Shown piece after piece: positions 35,846 to 43,617 of a DNA stretch of 57,262 bases (position 1 is the stretch's first letter; the number at the start of each line of letters is the position of its first letter). A program made the position numbers and the translations under genes. This stretch comes from Streptomyces sp. CBMA123 (GTDB lineage: Bacteria > Actinomycetota > Actinomycetes > Streptomycetales > Streptomycetaceae): positions 1 to 57,262 of the forward strand of contig NZ_MECK01000179.1 of NCBI RefSeq assembly GCF_014596465.1. The letters are read 5' to 3'. The notes beneath the pieces were generated by a model, which made no database searches, had not been told where the DNA came from, and saw only the letters and a program-made list of their open reading frames with translations.

Positions 35846-35980
35846 CCCGGTCACAGCACCGGCCCCGCAGGGCAGAAGTCGTCCTTCAGCAGCTCCGGCG
35901 ATACCGGTGGGAAGGTGGAGCCCGGGCTCCACCGGGGCGCCAAGGCCGGCGAGTTCGACCACCTGACCGCCGCCTTCTGA
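35846..35980 (+). pseudogene. Decayed DUF397 gene (internal deletion)
   Basis: In one plus-strand frame ending at the TGA at 35978-35980, QKSSFSSSGDTGGKVE matches the conserved DUF397 N-terminus (W-x-KSS[FY]S-x(n)-CVEVA). It is followed at once by HRGAKAGEFDHLTAAF, which matches the DUF397 C-terminus (F-x-x-G-x-K-x-GEFD). The middle (the RDSKDP region) is missing and no good start codon is present. DUF397 proteins normally sit next to an XRE partner of the WhiJ type; none is intact here. The call rests on motif memory. Confidence 0.6.
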
Positions 35981-36020
35981 CGGATCGTTCCGGCGGCCTC
36001 CCGCTCCCCGCGGGGGGTGG

Positions 36021-36051
36021 GTCTGGCCCCACCCCAGGTGTGGGGCCAGAC
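36021..36051 (+). promoter_or_regulatory. Perfect 12-bp inverted repeat upstream of a membrane-protein gene
   Basis: GTCTGGCCCCAC (36021-36032) and GTGGGGCCAGAC (36040-36051) are perfect mirror arms with a 7-nt centre. They end directly before a possible promoter (TGTCGG, 17 nt, TAGATT) for the gene at 36114. This could be an activator or repressor site, or the hairpin of an upstream transcript. Confidence 0.6.
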
Positions 36052-36113
36052 GGGTGTCGGGCCGACCTCCCCCTCCGTAGATTCGTTCTCACCACGACAC
36101 GGAGGACAGAACA

Positions 36114-36536
36114 ATGGCGATCACCGCGACGGAGAACCTCGGCAACTCCCGTACCAGCGAGGCCTTTGCCACGGCGAAGAGGTGCGTCACGCTCTTCGGG
36201 GCCATCGGCCTGATCACCCTCGCGACCCTCGCCGTGATGGCCGCCGCCGGCCACGGCACCACCCCGTTCATGTGGATCCGCGGCGTCATCTTCCCCGCCC
36301 TCGCCCCGGTGCTCCTCCGCCTCACCACCCGCGCCGCCGGCGGCGACCACAAGGCCCTCGACCGGATCCGGACCGTCTCCACCGTGATGCCGTTCGCCGT
36401 CCTCGGCGTCGACCTGATCCCCGGCATCTGCCCGGCCTGGTACGCCGTCCTGCAGGGCCTCTCCGCCCTCGCGATCCTCCCGATCGCCATCCTCACCCGC
36501 ACCAAGGCCGTGACCGCCGCCTTCCCCAAGCCGTAA
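36114..36536 (+). CDS. Small four-helix integral membrane protein
   Basis: A 140-aa hydrophobic protein of unknown family. The spans are CVTLFGAIGLITLATLAVMA, MWIRGVIFPALAPVLLRL, VSTVMPFAVLGVDLIPGI and VLQGLSALAILPIAILT, with short basic loops. GGAGG lies 8 nt before the ATG, so expression is well supported. It is bracketed by an inverted repeat upstream and a strong terminator hairpin downstream, and is therefore a single-gene unit. I recognise no catalytic motif. Confidence 0.75.
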   Translation: MAITATENLGNSRTSEAFATAKRCVTLFGAIGLITLATLAVMAAAGHGTTPFMWIRGVIFPALAPVLLRLTTRAAGGDHKALDRIRTVSTVMPFAVLGVDLIPGICPAWYAVLQGLSALAILPIAILTRTKAVTAAFPKP

Positions 36537-36554
36537 CCCCCGGACGCCCCCCCA

Positions 36555-36587
36555 GCGCAGGAAGTCTGCTCCGCCGACTTCCTGCGC
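36555..36587 (+). terminator. Terminator hairpin after the small membrane protein
   Basis: GCGCAGGAAGTC (36555-36566) pairs perfectly with GACTTCCTGCGC (36576-36587), with a 9-nt loop. The stem core resembles that of the hairpin at 42339-42371. Confidence 0.82.
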
Positions 36588-37032
36588 CAACGTTCTTCGC
36601 CCGGCGGCCCCTTGCTCCACGCAAGGGCGTAGCGGGCATGCCGACCGCCGCCAGGTGCGCGGGTTTACGGGCCGGCCGCGCGCGCCGAGCGGCCGGCCCG
36701 CCAATGAAGGGCGAGCTCTGAAGGAGAGTGCTGCGAAGCTCTGGCGGATCATTCGGGGCCCGATGCGGTGGCGTGTCCTGTCCGACCTGATGGGCCGGCT
36801 CGCCCAGCGGCCCGGGCCCGAAGCCGGCTGTGAGTGGAAGGGGTCTTCTCTGCCGGCCTTGGCGTGGCGATGACGTGGCGGATGGTGGATGGCTCCGTGC
36901 CCGCTCGCCGCGGCTCAGGGCATCCGGCGTGGCGGAAGCCGCTGACGGCGTTGTCCGGGACAGGTAGTCTGCTGGCCATTGGGTGTTCAACTGCCCTTGT
37001 GCACAGGTCAGATGCTGCTGAGGGGGGAGCAC
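36588..37032. other. Gene-poor interval with a possible Nudix-gene remnant
   Basis: No intact gene is seen. One plus-strand frame ending at 36873 reads KLWRIIRGPMRWRVLSDLMG, similar in my memory to N-termini that precede Nudix domains in streptomycetes, but the Nudix box is absent. The interval also serves as the upstream region of the XRE-DUF2690 gene. Confidence 0.3.
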
Positions 37033-37995
37033 ATGGCCGGTCACTGGAGGCGTTTGCCCGAGGGGTTGTCCGCGGAGGAGCGGGAACTCGTCGAGGTGCT
37101 CCGGAGGATGAAGGACCGCAGCGGGCTGAGTCTGGTCGAGCTGGCGACGAGGACGCTCCACAGCAAGTCCTCGTGGCAGCGGTGGCTCAACGGCGAACGG
37201 CTGGTGACGGAGGAGGCGCTGTCCCGGCTGGCGGAGGTGTCGAGGACGGACCTGGAGTCGGTGCGGCCGGTGTTCGAGGCGGCGATGTCCCGGGGAGCGG
37301 GCGGTGCGGGTGATGCGCAGGAAGGAGCTGACGCGGACGATGCCGCCGACGACGCGGAGGGCGGGGAGGCCCGCGACGGCCGGGCGGGCGGATCGGCGCG
37401 CAAGCGGCGCCAACTCGGCTACCTGGCACTGGTGGTGGTGACCATCGCGGCGGCGGTGGGGCTGGGGTTCGCACTGTGGCCCGGCCGCTCGTCGGAGGCG
37501 GCGCAGGCCGGACCGACGACGGTCCCCGCAGCCACGACCGCACCGTCGGCCACGGTGGCCCCGTCCGCCGCGGGCGGCTGCATGGGGGTCTCCTGCTCTG
37601 GGCTCGATCCGAAGGCCACCGGCTGCGGCGACGACGCCGTCACGTTGATCACCGCCGATGTCCAGCGGATGACCATCCACGTGCGCTACAGCGCGCGCTG
37701 CCGGGCCGCCTGGGCGAAGCTCACCGGTGCCACCCCGGGCGACTCCGCCTCGATCACCACCGCGCGGGGCGGCCACCAGACGGCTCTGGTGCACTGGGGG
37801 TACGACGCGTACTCGCCGATGGTCGACGCCTCCGCCTCCGATGCCGGCCTGCAGGTGTGCGGTGAGCAGTCGGCGAACCGGGGGTGCACCCAGGTGATCG
37901 CCGATCCCGCGACCGCGCCGGTGGCGCCGGAGCTGCTCAGCGCGCCGCCCTCGGGCCCCGGCGCCACCGCCAGTCCGGCGGGCCCGGGGCGCTGA
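37033..37995 (+). CDS. XRE-type HTH fused through one membrane span to an extracellular DUF2690 domain
   Basis: A 320-aa predicted transmembrane regulator. The cytoplasmic HTH (RMKDRSGLSLVELATRTLHS, then KSSWQRWLNGERLVTEEALS) is followed by an acidic linker and one span (LGYLALVVVTIAAAVGLGFA). A Ser/Thr/Ala/Pro stalk then leads to a Cys-containing DUF2690 domain (GGCMGVSCSGLDPKATGCGD, then MTIHVRYSARCRAAWAKL). The external Cys pairs probably form disulfides. GGGGGGAG precedes the ATG at 37033; an ATG at 37012 is possible. It may sense an envelope signal. Confidence 0.82.
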   Translation: MAGHWRRLPEGLSAEERELVEVLRRMKDRSGLSLVELATRTLHSKSSWQRWLNGERLVTEEALSRLAEVSRTDLESVRPVFEAAMSRGAGGAGDAQEGADADDAADDAEGGEARDGRAGGSARKRRQLGYLALVVVTIAAAVGLGFALWPGRSSEAAQAGPTTVPAATTAPSATVAPSAAGGCMGVSCSGLDPKATGCGDDAVTLITADVQRMTIHVRYSARCRAAWAKLTGATPGDSASITTARGGHQTALVHWGYDAYSPMVDASASDAGLQVCGEQSANRGCTQVIADPATAPVAPELLSAPPSGPGATASPAGPGR

Positions 37996-38100
37996 GCGCG
38001 GAGAGAGCCGGGCCCGGCGTACGCGGGCCTGCCCGGCATGCCGGCCCGGGTGGGGCGGCCCCGTCGGCCACGCCGCCGTCACCCCGCCCGGCGTACGCGG

Positions 38101-38409
38101 CTACGCCGGGTGCTCCAGGCCGATCGCGCGCAGGACGTCGGCGAGCCAGACCAGGTGGTGGCCGACGGCGCGGTCCTCGTCGGCGAGCAGGGCCCGGAGT
38201 TGCGCCCAGGACTCCGAGACCTGCCCGATCGTCAGATCATCGGCGCCGGGCTGGCGGTTCACCTCGGCCGTCGCGCCTGGCGCCACCGTCCAGAAGTAGT
38301 CCCGCTCCAGCACAACCCCGTCGCCCGCCGAGGCCTCGACGCGCCGCATCAGCACCTCGAACGACCTGCGCAACTCCTCGACCGGCACTCGCACCGGCAT
38401 CTCGTTCAT
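38101..38409 (-). CDS. Small conserved hypothetical protein
   Basis: A 102-aa soluble protein starting MNEMPVRVPVEELRRSFEVL, with an acidic C-terminal half (AQLRALLADEDRAVGHHLVW). Codon use resembles real genes (GC-rich third positions), and it is divergent from proS with about 100 nt between. No motif or catalytic signature is recognised and no clear ribosome site is visible (GGGCGGGAT further upstream). Confidence 0.55.
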   Translation of the reverse strand: MNEMPVRVPVEELRRSFEVLMRRVEASAGDGVVLERDYFWTVAPGATAEVNRQPGADDLTIGQVSESWAQLRALLADEDRAVGHHLVWLADVLRAIGLEHPA

Positions 38410-38507
38410 GGGCTCATCATCCCGCCCAAAACGGCGCGACCCGGCGGGCGGGCCGCCACTAGACTCCGGATCCCCGCCGCGGAGATCGAGAGGACGGTGT
38501 CCGGCCC

Positions 38508-40217
38508 ATGCGTTGGTCCCAGCTGTACGTACCCACCCTCCGGGAGGACCCGGCCGACGCGGACGCGGTGAGCCACCGGCTGCTGGTGCGAGGGGGGTTC
38601 ATCCGGCAGTTGATGGCCGGGCACTACTCGTTGCTGCCGCTGGCGGTGCGGGTGCGGGCCAAGATCATCGGCATCATCCGCGAGGAGATGGCCGCGATCG
38701 GCTCCCAGGAGTTCGTGCTGCCCACCATGCACCCCGCGGAGATCTGGCAGCGCAGCGGCCGGTGGGAGTCCATCGGTGAGGAGATGTTCCGGCTCAAGGA
38801 CCGCAAGGGTGCCGACCTGGCGCTCGGGGTGACGCACGAGGAGATCTTCACCGTGCTGTCGCAGGAGCTGCGGTCGTACCGGGACCTGCCGCAGATGTGG
38901 TACCAGTTCCAGACCAAGTTCCGGGACGAGCCCCGCCCCAAGAGCGGGCTGCTGCGGGTGCGCGAGTTCACCATGAAGGACTCGTACAGCTTCGACGTGG
39001 ACGAGGCCGGCCTCGACCGTTCGTTCCGGCTGCACCGGGCCGCGTACGAGCGGATCTTCGCCCGGCTCGGGCTGCCCGCCATCGCCGTCCAGGCGTCCAG
39101 CGGGACGATGGGCGGCAGCGAGTCGGTGGAGTTCATGGCCGCCTCGGCGGCCGGCGAGGACCTGGTGGTCCGCTGCCCCGGCTGCGACTACGCCGCGAAC
39201 ACCGAGAAGGCGACGTCCGCGCTGCCCGCCGTGGCGGACGGCCTCGGCCCCGACGCGCCCGAGCGGTTCGACACCCCGCGGGCCCGCACCATCGAGGAGT
39301 TGGCGCGGCTGCACGGGGTGCCGGCCGAGCGGCAGGTCAAGACGCTGGTGTACGTGGTGGACGGGCAGTTGACCCTGGTCCTGGTCCGCGGCGACCACAG
39401 CCTGGTCGAGCAGAAGCTGATCGACGCACTCGCCGCCACCGCCGTCCGCCCGGCCACCGCCGAGGAGATCCGGGCGGCGCTCGGCGCCTCCCCCGGCAGT
39501 CTGGGCGCGGTCGGCGTCCCCGCCGACCTGCCGGTGCTCGCCGACGAGGCGCTGCGCGGCCGCACCGACCTGACCACCGGCGCCAACACGGACGGGGTGC
39601 ACCTGCGCGGAGTGTCCGTCGAGCGGGACGTCGCCGTGCGGCGCTGGGCCGACCTGCGGGAGGTCACCGCGGGGGAGCCCTGCCCCCGCTGCGGTGCGCC
39701 GCTGGACGTGGCGGTCACCATCGAGGTGGGCCACATCTTCAAGCTGGGCCGCAAGTACACCGAGGCCCTCGGCGTCGCCGTGTCCGGCCGGGACGGCGAG
39801 CGGGTCGTCCCGGTCATGGGCAGCTACGGGATCGGCGTGGAGCGGGCGTTGGCCGCCGTCGTGGAGACCCACCACGACGACAAGGGCATCGTCTGGCCTG
39901 TCGCGGTCGCCCCCTTCGAGGTGGCCGTCGTCGTCCTCGGGACGAAGGACGAGAGGGTGGCCGGAGCCGCCGAGGCGCTCTACCGGCAGCTGCGGGCCGA
40001 GCGGGTCGACGTGCTGCTGGACGACCGGGACGAGCGGCCCGGCGTGAAGTTCCGTGACGTCGAGCTGATCGGCATCCCGTACCGGGTCACGGTCGGCGCC
40101 CGCGGGCTGGCCGACGGCCTGGTGGAGCTGACCGCCCGGGCCACCGGCGAGACCCGGTCCGTCCCGCTGGCGGAGGCGGTCGAGCACGTCCGCGAGCTGC
40201 TGACCGCCGGCAGGTAG
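38508..40217 (+). CDS. proS: Proline--tRNA ligase, bacterial type with INS editing domain
   Basis: A 569-aa class II synthetase. Motif 1 region IGSQEFVLPTMHPAEIWQRS, motif 2 FRDEPRPKSGLLRVREFTMK and motif 3 MGSYGIGVERALAAVVE are present. The INS editing insert (about residues 230-390) keeps QVKTLVYVVDG, including the editing-site Lys, and a C-terminal anticodon-binding domain follows. It should charge tRNA-Pro and hydrolyse misacylated Ala. It stands alone, far from the nusA-type neighbourhood of the housekeeping Streptomyces proS, and the N-terminus (MRWSQLYVPTLREDPADADA) differs from that protein as I remember it. A duplicate, possibly resistance-related, is likely. Confidence 0.92.
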   Translation: MRWSQLYVPTLREDPADADAVSHRLLVRGGFIRQLMAGHYSLLPLAVRVRAKIIGIIREEMAAIGSQEFVLPTMHPAEIWQRSGRWESIGEEMFRLKDRKGADLALGVTHEEIFTVLSQELRSYRDLPQMWYQFQTKFRDEPRPKSGLLRVREFTMKDSYSFDVDEAGLDRSFRLHRAAYERIFARLGLPAIAVQASSGTMGGSESVEFMAASAAGEDLVVRCPGCDYAANTEKATSALPAVADGLGPDAPERFDTPRARTIEELARLHGVPAERQVKTLVYVVDGQLTLVLVRGDHSLVEQKLIDALAATAVRPATAEEIRAALGASPGSLGAVGVPADLPVLADEALRGRTDLTTGANTDGVHLRGVSVERDVAVRRWADLREVTAGEPCPRCGAPLDVAVTIEVGHIFKLGRKYTEALGVAVSGRDGERVVPVMGSYGIGVERALAAVVETHHDDKGIVWPVAVAPFEVAVVVLGTKDERVAGAAEALYRQLRAERVDVLLDDRDERPGVKFRDVELIGIPYRVTVGARGLADGLVELTARATGETRSVPLAEAVEHVRELLTAGR

Positions 40218-40243
40218 CCGCCCGGCCCGGCGGGCCGCGCCAG

Positions 40244-40274
40244 GGAACGTCGACGCCCGCGGCGCGCACGTTCC
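40244..40274. terminator. Hairpin between convergent proS and hydrolase genes
   Basis: GGAACGT (40244-40250) mirrors ACGTTCC (40268-40274), enclosing GC-rich inner dyads. It lies 27 nt after the proS stop and could serve both genes. Confidence 0.5.
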
Positions 40275-40392
40275 GCTCGGTCGGCGCGCTCGGTCCGGTC
40301 CGGCCGGGCCGGTGAAGGCGCCGGATTCGGGCGACCAGGTCGGGGTGGCCGGGGAGGCGTGGTCGGGGCCGGGGTGGGCGGCGCCGCGCGAC

Positions 40393-41286
40393 TCAAACCG
40401 CCTGGTGGGCTTGGGTGTCGGCGAGTTCGCGGATGGTGGCGGCCACGGCCCGGTGGTCGTTGCGAAGGATCTTGGAGTGGTTGCTGGGGGTCTTGGCGGC
40501 GATCCGGATGTGCGGGTTGTGGGCGGCGACGTCGGCCATGACGGCGCGCAGGCCCTCCATGGTCTTCGCGTCGGCGCCGAGGTTGCCGCCGGTGGCGAGG
40601 ACGTAGCGGATGGGGACGGTGACCTGGTCGAGGACGGGGAGGAAGGCGGCGGGGGCGGACAGGTCGATGAGTTCGAGGTTGACCTCGGCGTGCTGGAGCG
40701 CGCTCATCCGGGCGGCCATGCCGAGGCGCCGGCACAGCGGGAAGAGCGGGCTGAGACGGCGGAAGAGGCCGCGGATCTTCGCCTTGGCGGCGTCGTCGAG
40801 GGGCTCGACGGGCATCGCGCCGTCCACGGGGACCGCGCCCAGGACGCGCTCGGGGCGGCGGGCGGCGTAGTGCACGGAGATCATCGCGCCGTAGGACCAG
40901 CCGACCAGGACGGCCCGCTGGACGCCGCGGGCGTCGAGGACGGCGTCGAGGTCCCGTACGGCGGCCTCGAAGGAGTAGTCGGAGGAGGTGGCGGACTTGC
41001 CGCGGGCGCGCTCGTCGAAGGTGATGTGCCGGTAGCCGTCGCCGAGGTCGGCGATCACGCGCCGCCAGTGCGACTGGTCGGCGAAGCCGCCGTTGAGGTA
41101 GACCACGGCGGTGCCGGTGCCGCCGGTGTCGGTGACAGCCAGGGCGGTGTCGTCGACCCGCAGCATGCCGCTCCAGGCGGGGACGTCGCTGGCGGGGACG
41201 TCGACGGTGGGGGCGACGGCCGGGGTGACAGTGGGGGCGACGGCGGCGGTGGCGGCCGGGATGGTGGTGGTGGCGCGCGGCTTCAT
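40393..41286 (-). CDS. Alpha/beta hydrolase
   Basis: A 297-aa alpha/beta-hydrolase. After a Thr/Ala/Pro-rich N-terminus come the oxyanion-hole region VVYLNGGFADQSHWRRVIAD, HITFDERARGKSATSSDYSF and the nucleophile elbow VGWSYGAMISVHYA. The late His is in TPSNHSKILRND. The acid is probably the Asp near LDQVTVPIRYVLATGG. GAAGGAG precedes the ATG at 41286. The substrate is unknown. It is divergent from a double-HTH regulator, and both promoters share GCAACG operators, so it is the probable main target. Confidence 0.85.
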   Translation of the reverse strand: MKPRATTTIPAATAAVAPTVTPAVAPTVDVPASDVPAWSGMLRVDDTALAVTDTGGTGTAVVYLNGGFADQSHWRRVIADLGDGYRHITFDERARGKSATSSDYSFEAAVRDLDAVLDARGVQRAVLVGWSYGAMISVHYAARRPERVLGAVPVDGAMPVEPLDDAAKAKIRGLFRRLSPLFPLCRRLGMAARMSALQHAEVNLELIDLSAPAAFLPVLDQVTVPIRYVLATGGNLGADAKTMEGLRAVMADVAAHNPHIRIAAKTPSNHSKILRNDHRAVAATIRELADTQAHQAV

Positions 41287-41347
41287 GGTTGCTTCTCCTT
41301 CTCGACCGGCGGGTCCCCTGTCGGCCCGCTGCTTTCTGACGAGGGAA

Positions 41348-41501
41348 AAGCTACGTTGCGTTCACTGATCTAGCAACGACTCTGCTGCGATGAATCCGTA
41401 TAGTCGCAGGTAGATGACGAGAAATCATTGCAACGGCGCTGCAAGGAATGCAACGAACTCTGCGCTCTTCGTTGCAATGGATTGGAGGTGAACGCTATCC
41501 T
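41348..41501. promoter_or_regulatory. Divergent promoters with five GCAACG/CGTTGC operator half-sites
   Basis: For the hydrolase (minus): -35 TTGCTA (41376-41371), 17 nt, -10 TAGCTT (41353-41348). For the regulator (plus): -35 TTGCAA (41472-41477), 18 nt, -10 TATCCT (41496-41501). GCAACG half-sites, either strand, lie at 41354-41359, 41373-41378, 41430-41435, 41450-41455 and 41470-41475. The last two belong to a perfect dyad, TGCAACGAA (41449-41457) and TTCGTTGCA (41468-41476). ATTGCAACG (41427-41435) also mirrors CGTTGCAAT (41470-41478). Both -35 boxes overlap a site. Confidence 0.75.
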
Positions 41502-41536
41502 GCGCGCACTGACCACGGATTCCGAAGGAGGCCGCG

Positions 41537-42337
41537 ATGCCCGGCGGCAGGCTCACCCAGCAGGAACGCCAGCAGATCGCGCTGGGGCTGGCCGACGACC
41601 TCGCCTACGCGGAGATCGCCCGGCGCCTCGACCGGCCGACCTCGACCGTCACGCGCGAGGTGATGCGCAACGGCGGCCCCGCCGCCTACCGCGCCGACCT
41701 CGCCCACCGCGCCACCGGGCACCGGGCCCAGCGCCGGCGGCAGTCCGCGCCCCAGGGGCCGGACACCACCCCGCAGCCGCACGGCCGGGACGCCGAGGCG
41801 GTGCGCGCGTACGAGGAGGTCTTCACCAACGGCATGATGCAGTCGGGCATGCCCAAGATGGCGTCCCGGGTACTCGCCTGCCTCTACATCACCGACGCGG
41901 GCAGCCTCACCGCCGCCGAACTGGTCGAGCGCCTCCAGGTCAGCCCGGCGACCATCTCCAAGGCGATCGCCTTCCTGGAGAGCCAGGGCATGGTGACCCG
42001 GGAGCGGGACGAGCGCCGCCGCGAGCGCTACTTCGTGGACGACGACATCTGGTACCGGTCCATGATGGTCAGCGCCCAGGTCACCGCCCAGCTCGTCGAC
42101 ACCACCCGCCAGGGCGCCGGCGTCCTCGGCGTCGGCACCCCGGCCGGCGGGCGGCTGGAGAACATCGCCCGCTTCCTGGACTTCGTCTCCGAGTCGATCG
42201 CCCGCGCCGCCGAGCAGGGCCGCGAAGTCCTCCACGCGAAGCCGGAGACCGAGGGGATGGCGGAGGCCGAGGAGGCCGAGGAGGCCGACAAGGCTGAGGA
42301 GGCTGAGGGGGGCGACAAGGCTGAGGGCACCGGCTGA
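41537..42337 (+). CDS. Double-HTH regulator: IS30-type HTH fused to a MarR/GbsR-type HTH
   Basis: A 266-aa protein. Residues 5-55 (RLTQQERQQIALGLADDLAY, then AEIARRLDRPTSTVTREVMR) match the HTH found at the N-terminus of IS30-family transposases. After a Pro/Arg linker, residues about 95-185 form a MarR/GbsR winged helix (VLACLYITDAGSLTAAELVE, then RLQVSPATISKAIAFLESQG and ERDERRRERYFVDDDIWY). The C-terminus is a Glu/Ala/Lys repeat. AAGGAGG precedes the ATG at 41537. It probably represses itself and the divergent hydrolase through the GCAACG sites. Confidence 0.85.
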   Translation: MPGGRLTQQERQQIALGLADDLAYAEIARRLDRPTSTVTREVMRNGGPAAYRADLAHRATGHRAQRRRQSAPQGPDTTPQPHGRDAEAVRAYEEVFTNGMMQSGMPKMASRVLACLYITDAGSLTAAELVERLQVSPATISKAIAFLESQGMVTRERDERRRERYFVDDDIWYRSMMVSAQVTAQLVDTTRQGAGVLGVGTPAGGRLENIARFLDFVSESIARAAEQGREVLHAKPETEGMAEAEEAEEADKAEEAEGGDKAEGTG

Positions 42338-42338
42338 C

Positions 42339-42371
42339 GCGCGGGAAGTCGGCCCGGCCGACTTCCCGCGC
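42339..42371. terminator. Terminator between convergent regulator and LUD-fusion genes
   Basis: GCGCGGGAAGTCGGCC (42339-42354) and GGCCGACTTCCCGCGC (42356-42371) are perfect 16-bp arms. Sterically about 14 bp with a 5-nt loop would form. Confidence 0.88.
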
Positions 42372-42384
42372 ATCCGTCCGCCGC

Positions 42385-43512
42385 TCAGTACCCGACGGCC
42401 TCCCGCAGCAGCAGCACGGTGCCCCGGGAGAAGCGGGTCGGCGCGTTGAGCACCAGCAGCTGGTTGACGGCGCTGGGCTGGCCGTAGGTGGCCCGGGAGC
42501 GGGTGTCCTCCAGCGGGAGGACGTACTCCTCCAGCCGGCGCAGGGCGGCGGGCAGGTCCGGGACCACCTTCTGGGCGCCGACGACCCAGATCGCCTCTCC
42601 GGCGCCACCGGCGTTGCCGGGCAGCTGGCTGCCGCTGGCCGAGGCGATCACCAGGGAGCCGGTCTCGGTGACGGCGGCGACGCTGCCCACGGCGACGTCG
42701 GGGGCGGCGAGCAGGCGCCGGATGTCGTCCGCCTCGGTGGTCCGGTCCAGCGCCATCACCCGGGACCTGACGGACCGGTAGCGGCTGTCGTCGTTGAGGT
42801 CCTCGTCGATGCCGGACAGCCGGAGCGTCTCGCTGGCCGCGGTGAACACGGTGGCGTCCGCCGGGACCAGCTCCCGCACCCGGGCCCGCGCGGCGGCGGC
42901 GTCGGCGAGGAGCTCGACGGTGAAGCCGCGCTCGGCCAGGGCGGCGGCCGTCCGCCCCAGGAGGTCGGCGTCGGCCGGGGCGGAGAATCCCGCCTCCGCC
43001 CGGGCGTCGAACCCGGTAGCCGTCGAGGCGGTGGACCCCGCGTCCGCCGGGGTGGTGGACGCGTCGCCGGCCCCGGTGCGCGGCGCCGAGCCGCCCAGCG
43101 GGCTGGTGTCGGCGTACCGGACCTCGTAGACCCGCGCGGCGAACCGCCAGCCGCCCGCCGTCCGCCGGTAACGGTCCTGGGAGATGGCGTAGTCGAGCCC
43201 CTCGCGGCCGTCCGGCAGCCGGGCCGGTTCGGGCAGGGGGGCGCGTCCGGTCGCGGTGTCGCCGTCGATCCGGATCGAGTCGGGGTGGGTGGTCCGCGCG
43301 AAGAAGTCCCACAGCTCCCGGAGCGTCCGGCGCCCGGTGCGGATCTGCTCCGGGCCGACCAGTTCGACCGGGACGTCGGGTATCCGCAGCACGCCGTCCT
43401 GGGTGAACAGCCCGGCGAGGCGGGCTTCGTCGCGCATCATCACCGCATCGGTGAACTCGCTCTGCAGGGCCTGGATCTCGACCAGGTCGGTGGTCGTCCG
43501 GAAGTCGTTCAC
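42385..43512 (-). CDS. SnoaL-like domain fused to a LUD (LutC/YkgG-type) domain
   Basis: A 375-aa two-domain protein. Residues 1-130 are an NTF2/SnoaL-like fold (IQALQSEFTDAVMMRDEARL ... YAISQDRYRRTAGGWRFAAR). An Ala/Thr/Asp linker follows. Residues about 175-375 form a LUD domain (RELVPADATVFTAASETLRL ... VAAVTETGSLVIASASGSQL), as in LutC lactate-utilisation proteins, with a late VGAQKVVPDL. The GTG at 43512 has GGAGG 7 nt upstream. The partners LutA/LutB are absent. It is divergent from an ECF41 sigma-factor gene whose product also carries a C-terminal SnoaL-like domain. Confidence 0.82.
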   Translation of the reverse strand: MNDFRTTTDLVEIQALQSEFTDAVMMRDEARLAGLFTQDGVLRIPDVPVELVGPEQIRTGRRTLRELWDFFARTTHPDSIRIDGDTATGRAPLPEPARLPDGREGLDYAISQDRYRRTAGGWRFAARVYEVRYADTSPLGGSAPRTGAGDASTTPADAGSTASTATGFDARAEAGFSAPADADLLGRTAAALAERGFTVELLADAAAARARVRELVPADATVFTAASETLRLSGIDEDLNDDSRYRSVRSRVMALDRTTEADDIRRLLAAPDVAVGSVAAVTETGSLVIASASGSQLPGNAGGAGEAIWVVGAQKVVPDLPAALRRLEEYVLPLEDTRSRATYGQPSAVNQLLVLNAPTRFSRGTVLLLREAVGY

Positions 43513-43590
43513 GGTGGTTCCTCCATACCGTTCGGTGCCGTCTGCCGGGTACGACAGCGCGGCGCGCCGGAAGGTGAGGTGCGGGGCGGA

Positions 43591-43617
43591 CGTCACATTC
43601 CGGCCCGCTGTCCGGTC
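43591..43617 (+). promoter_or_regulatory. ECF41-like promoter upstream of its own sigma-factor gene
   Basis: CGTCACA (43591-43597), a 16-nt spacer, and GGTC (43614-43617) closely resemble the published ECF41 motif TGTCACA-n16-CGTC. It is 52-78 nt before the sigma-factor ATG. Just after it come two tandem GGAGTCGTA units (43621-43638). Confidence 0.6.

Noticed and set aside
36655..36873. Small ORF with KLWRIIRGPMRWRVL as a functional gene
   Set aside because: No ribosome site, no downstream domain; kept only as a possible Nudix remnant.
41537..41700. IS30 insertion sequence
   Set aside because: Only the HTH resembles IS30; no DDE catalytic domain or terminal inverted repeats are present.
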